The notes beneath the pieces were generated by a model, which ran no database searches, was not told where the DNA came from, and worked only from the letters and a program-made list of their open reading frames with translations. This document shows, piece after piece, positions 62,117-64,000 of a stretch of DNA of 64,000 nt (position 1 is its first letter; every line of letters starts with the position of its first letter). Both the position numbers and the translations under genes were made by a program. The DNA comes from CTSoil-043 sp963821235 (GTDB lineage Bacteria > Chloroflexota > Limnocylindria > Limnocylindrales > CSP1-4): positions 372,001 through 436,000 of the forward strand of contig CAWGCS010000001.1 of the NCBI GenBank assembly GCA_963821235.1, in the 5' to 3' direction.

Positions 62117-63684
62117 CGGTCACCCGCCGATTCGGCGGGCCCGGCTGGCGCTTCATCGGGCAATGCCTCGGCCAGCACGGCGTCGGGCATCGGCGCGTCC
62201 GAGCGGAGGTTGTACGCGGCGCGAAGCAGGGCAGGCTCGTCGGCGTCGGCCGCGTCGATCTCGGCCACGACCTGGCCGCCGAAGATGACGATGGCGCGGT
62301 CGCAGACGAGCTGGACCTCCTTCAGCTCCGAGGTGTAGAGGAGGACGGCGGCGCCGGCCTCCGCGAGGTCCCGGAGCAGGACGTAGATCTGGGCCTTGGT
62401 GCGGATGTCGATGCCGCGCGTCGGGTCGAAGCAGAGCATCGTCTGCACGCCCCCGGCGACCCAGCGCGCGATCGTCACCTTCTGCTGGTTGCCGCCGGAA
62501 AGCCGCCGCACCTCGCTCCCGGCCCGGGCGTCGATCTGCAGCGTCGCGACGGCGCCGTCCACCTTCTCCCGTTCGCCTCCGAGGTCGATCAGGCCCCAGC
62601 GACGCATGCGCGTCGTGAACGGCAGGGCGATGTTCTCGCGCACGGAGCGCTGCATCAGCAGGGCCTCGGCACGGTCCGCCGCGACGTACACGAGGCCGGC
62701 CCGGATGGCGTCGGCCGGATGGTGGAAGGAGACGGGCGCGCTGTCCACGAGCAGCTCGCCGCCGCTCGCGCGCTCCGCGCCCGCGAGGATGTCGAACAGC
62801 TCGTCCTGCCCCTGGCCCTCGAGGGCCACCACCCCGAGCACCTCGCCCGGGTACAGGTCGAACGAGACGTCGCGCAGCTTCGTGCCCGCCGCAAGGCCGC
62901 GGGCCGTCACGCGGGGTTGCGCGACGCTGGCCCGCGCCGCGGGCGCTGCCCGGCCGGCGGTGGGAGCCTGCATGTCCCCCGCGATCTGCCCGAGCATCAG
63001 CTCGACGATCCGCTCCTCCGAGCCCTCGGTCACGTCGACGATGCCGACCGTCTCGCCCTCGCGCAGCACGGTCGCCCGGTCGCAGACGGCGGCGATCTCG
63101 ATCATCCGGTGGGAGATGAAGACGACGGAGCGGTCGCCGCCCCGCTGGCGGCCGATGACCTCCAGGACCCGTTCGGTGAGGTTCGCGGGCAGGGCGGCGG
63201 TCATCTCGTCGAGCATGAGCACGTCGGGCTCGATCGCGAGCGCGCGGGCGAGGTCGACGATCCGGAGCGAAGCGAGCGGGATGCGCCGGGCCATGCTCGA
63301 CAGGTCGAGCTTCTGGAGGCCCAGCTCGTGGAGCCAGTGGCGGAAGGGCTCGACCGGCGTCTCCGTGAGCCGCAGGTTCGACCGGATGTCGAGGTCCGGG
63401 ATGAGCGCGGGCTCCTGGTAGACGGAGACCATCCCGCCGCGGCGAGCCTCGGCCGGCGAGTGGACGACGCGCTCCCTGCCGCGGACGGCGATCCTGCCGG
63501 CGTCCGGGCGGACCGCGCCGGTGAGGATCTTCACCAGCGTGCTCTTGCCGGCGCCGTTGGCGCCGATGAGCGCGTGGACCTCCCCCGGGCGCACGGCCAG
63601 CGATGCGGACTTCAGCGCCACGACGGCGCCGTAGGTCTTGGAGACGCCCGTCGCCTCGAGCAGGAGGTCGGTGGTGGTGGTCAT
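62113..63684 (-). CDS. Sugar ABC transporter ATPase (CUT2, RbsA/MglA-like)
   Basis: A 523-residue double ATPase. First half: Walker A GANGAGKSTLVKIL, VLMLDEMTAALP as Walker B. Second half: a degenerate Walker A region at GVVALEGQGQDELF (EGQGQ in place of GxxxxGK), as in RbsA, LSGGNQQKVTIARW and MLCFDPTRGIDI. Signature LASLRIVDLARAL in half one is weak. ATG 63684. It sits between the binding-protein gene (with a hairpin) and the permeases. Confidence 0.93.
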   Translation of the reverse strand: MTTTTDLLLEATGVSKTYGAVVALKSASLAVRPGEVHALIGANGAGKSTLVKILTGAVRPDAGRIAVRGRERVVHSPAEARRGGMVSVYQEPALIPDLDIRSNLRLTETPVEPFRHWLHELGLQKLDLSSMARRIPLASLRIVDLARALAIEPDVLMLDEMTAALPANLTERVLEVIGRQRGGDRSVVFISHRMIEIAAVCDRATVLREGETVGIVDVTEGSEERIVELMLGQIAGDMQAPTAGRAAPAARASVAQPRVTARGLAAGTKLRDVSFDLYPGEVLGVVALEGQGQDELFDILAGAERASGGELLVDSAPVSFHHPADAIRAGLVYVAADRAEALLMQRSVRENIALPFTTRMRRWGLIDLGGEREKVDGAVATLQIDARAGSEVRRLSGGNQQKVTIARWVAGGVQTMLCFDPTRGIDIRTKAQIYVLLRDLAEAGAAVLLYTSELKEVQLVCDRAIVIFGGQVVAEIDAADADEPALLRAAYNLRSDAPMPDAVLAEALPDEAPAGPAESAGDR

Positions 63685-63714
63685 CGGTCCCCGCGGGATG
63701 GATGGGCTGAAGGC

Positions 63715-63742
63715 GGGGGATGCCGGCGGACCGGCATCCCCC
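63715..63742 (-). other. Intercistronic hairpin between binding protein and ATPase
   Basis: GGGGGATGCCGG (63715-63726) and CCGGCATCCCCC (63731-63742) form a perfect 12-bp stem with a 4-base loop, located between the binding-protein stop and the ATPase start. No T-run. Same position and strength as in the other two sugar operons. Confidence 0.78.
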
Positions 63743-63765
63743 GTGTGGTCAGAGCCTGGGGAGGT

Positions 63766-64000
63766 CTACTCGCCCGGACCCTTGCAGGCAACGGCCTGCT
63801 CGGGCGTGTACGTGGTCCAGCCCGCGATCTGGAGGCCAAGCGGCCAGCCCGGGTCGAGGCCGTCGACCTGCCAGGACTTGAGCATGGTCTTGCCTGCGTC
63901 GGTCACGTTGTCGGCCACGACGGGCGTCAGGAGGACCGTGTTCGGCTGGCTGGCCGCTGGATCCGTCTGGACGGCCTCGCCGTTCAGGAGCTTGAGCGCC
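63766..64000 (-). CDS. Sugar-binding protein, C-terminal part (cut by window end)
   Basis: Reading from the window end on the minus strand, the frame gives NGEAVQTDPAASQPNTVLLT, PVVADNVTDAGKTML, LQIAGWTTYTPEQAVAC and a stop TAG at 63766-63768, in keeping with the tail of a periplasmic sugar-binding protein (ribose/xylose type). It precedes the ATPase and permeases and is the expected first gene of the CUT2 operon. The start is beyond base 64000. Confidence 0.8.
   Translation of the reverse strand, partial: ALKLLNGEAVQTDPAASQPNTVLLTPVVADNVTDAGKTMLKSWQVDGLDPGWPLGLQIAGWTTYTPEQAVACKGPGE

Noticed and set aside
1..64000. CRISPR arrays, rRNA, integrases, transposases, riboswitches
   Set aside because: No spaced direct repeats, no IS-type inverted repeats with transposase, and no recognisable riboswitch cores were found on reading; absence is by eye only.

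Overview
The window is very GC-rich chromosomal DNA from a bacterium that starts many genes with GTG and couples them through 4-base ATGA or GTGA overlaps. Several genes have a TANNNT -10 box exactly six bases before the start codon, which suggests leaderless transcripts. The gene repertoire (GpgS-type osmolyte synthesis, Tad-type pseudopilins, several sugar ABC operons, ArsR-like and PadR regulators) best fits an uncultured terrestrial or freshwater Chloroflexota, possibly the Limnocylindria/Ellin6529 group. An actinobacterium cannot be excluded from sequence alone.

Left part (1-21156), housekeeping-like. An osmolyte cluster holds a 5'-truncated glycosyltransferase, a UspA-UspA-glucosyl-3-phosphoglycerate synthase fusion, glycerate kinase and endonuclease III. 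It is followed by an OmpR-type response regulator with its histidine kinase, three Tad-type pilus/secretion proteins (one with a Thr-Pro linker and a PASTA-like tail), an SRPBCC protein, an ABC-2 exporter, a PrsW-type membrane protease, a class V aminotransferase, a flavodoxin, an ArsR-like regulator whose frame overruns, a PadR repressor with an operator inside its own promoter, and tRNA-Thr(CGT).

Accessory part (about 21157-31457). A visibly lower-GC, poorly recognisable block begins directly after tRNA-Thr. It holds an unknown 598-residue protein, a frameshifted HEPN-like gene, a DUF3892 protein, a CxxC-rich putative zinc protein, a PD-(D/E)XK nuclease-like protein, and then a cluster of an unknown protein, an MBL-fold hydrolase and a SLATT-like two-TM protein. 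It looks like a defence-type island. The MBL/SLATT cluster is the best candidate for an undescribed system. No integrase or flanking repeat was seen.

Right part (31458-64000), three sugar-uptake loci. (1) A ROK regulator, a CUT1 ABC transporter (binding protein plus two permeases) and cytoplasmic GH66-, GH15- and GH31-like glycosidases form an isomaltooligosaccharide/dextran operon. (2) On the minus strand, FrlB-like deglycase, FrlD-like kinase and a CUT1 transporter form an Amadori-product (fructosamine) operon, controlled by a divergent LacI regulator with operators in the shared intergenic region. It ends in a 41-codon stump of an FAD-dependent oxidoreductase next to an apparently inserted caspase-like (DUF6345-like) lipoprotein. 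(3) On the minus strand, a CUT2 transporter, a ROK kinase, a GntR regulator, a uroporphyrinogen-decarboxylase-like protein and NagA form an amino-sugar-like operon. Each of the three transporters has a strong hairpin between the binding-protein gene and the next gene, probably setting binding-protein excess. Between loci 2 and 3 lie a ROK protein, a GNAT, an AraC regulator and a large Old-Yellow-Enzyme-type flavin/Fe-S oxidoreductase.
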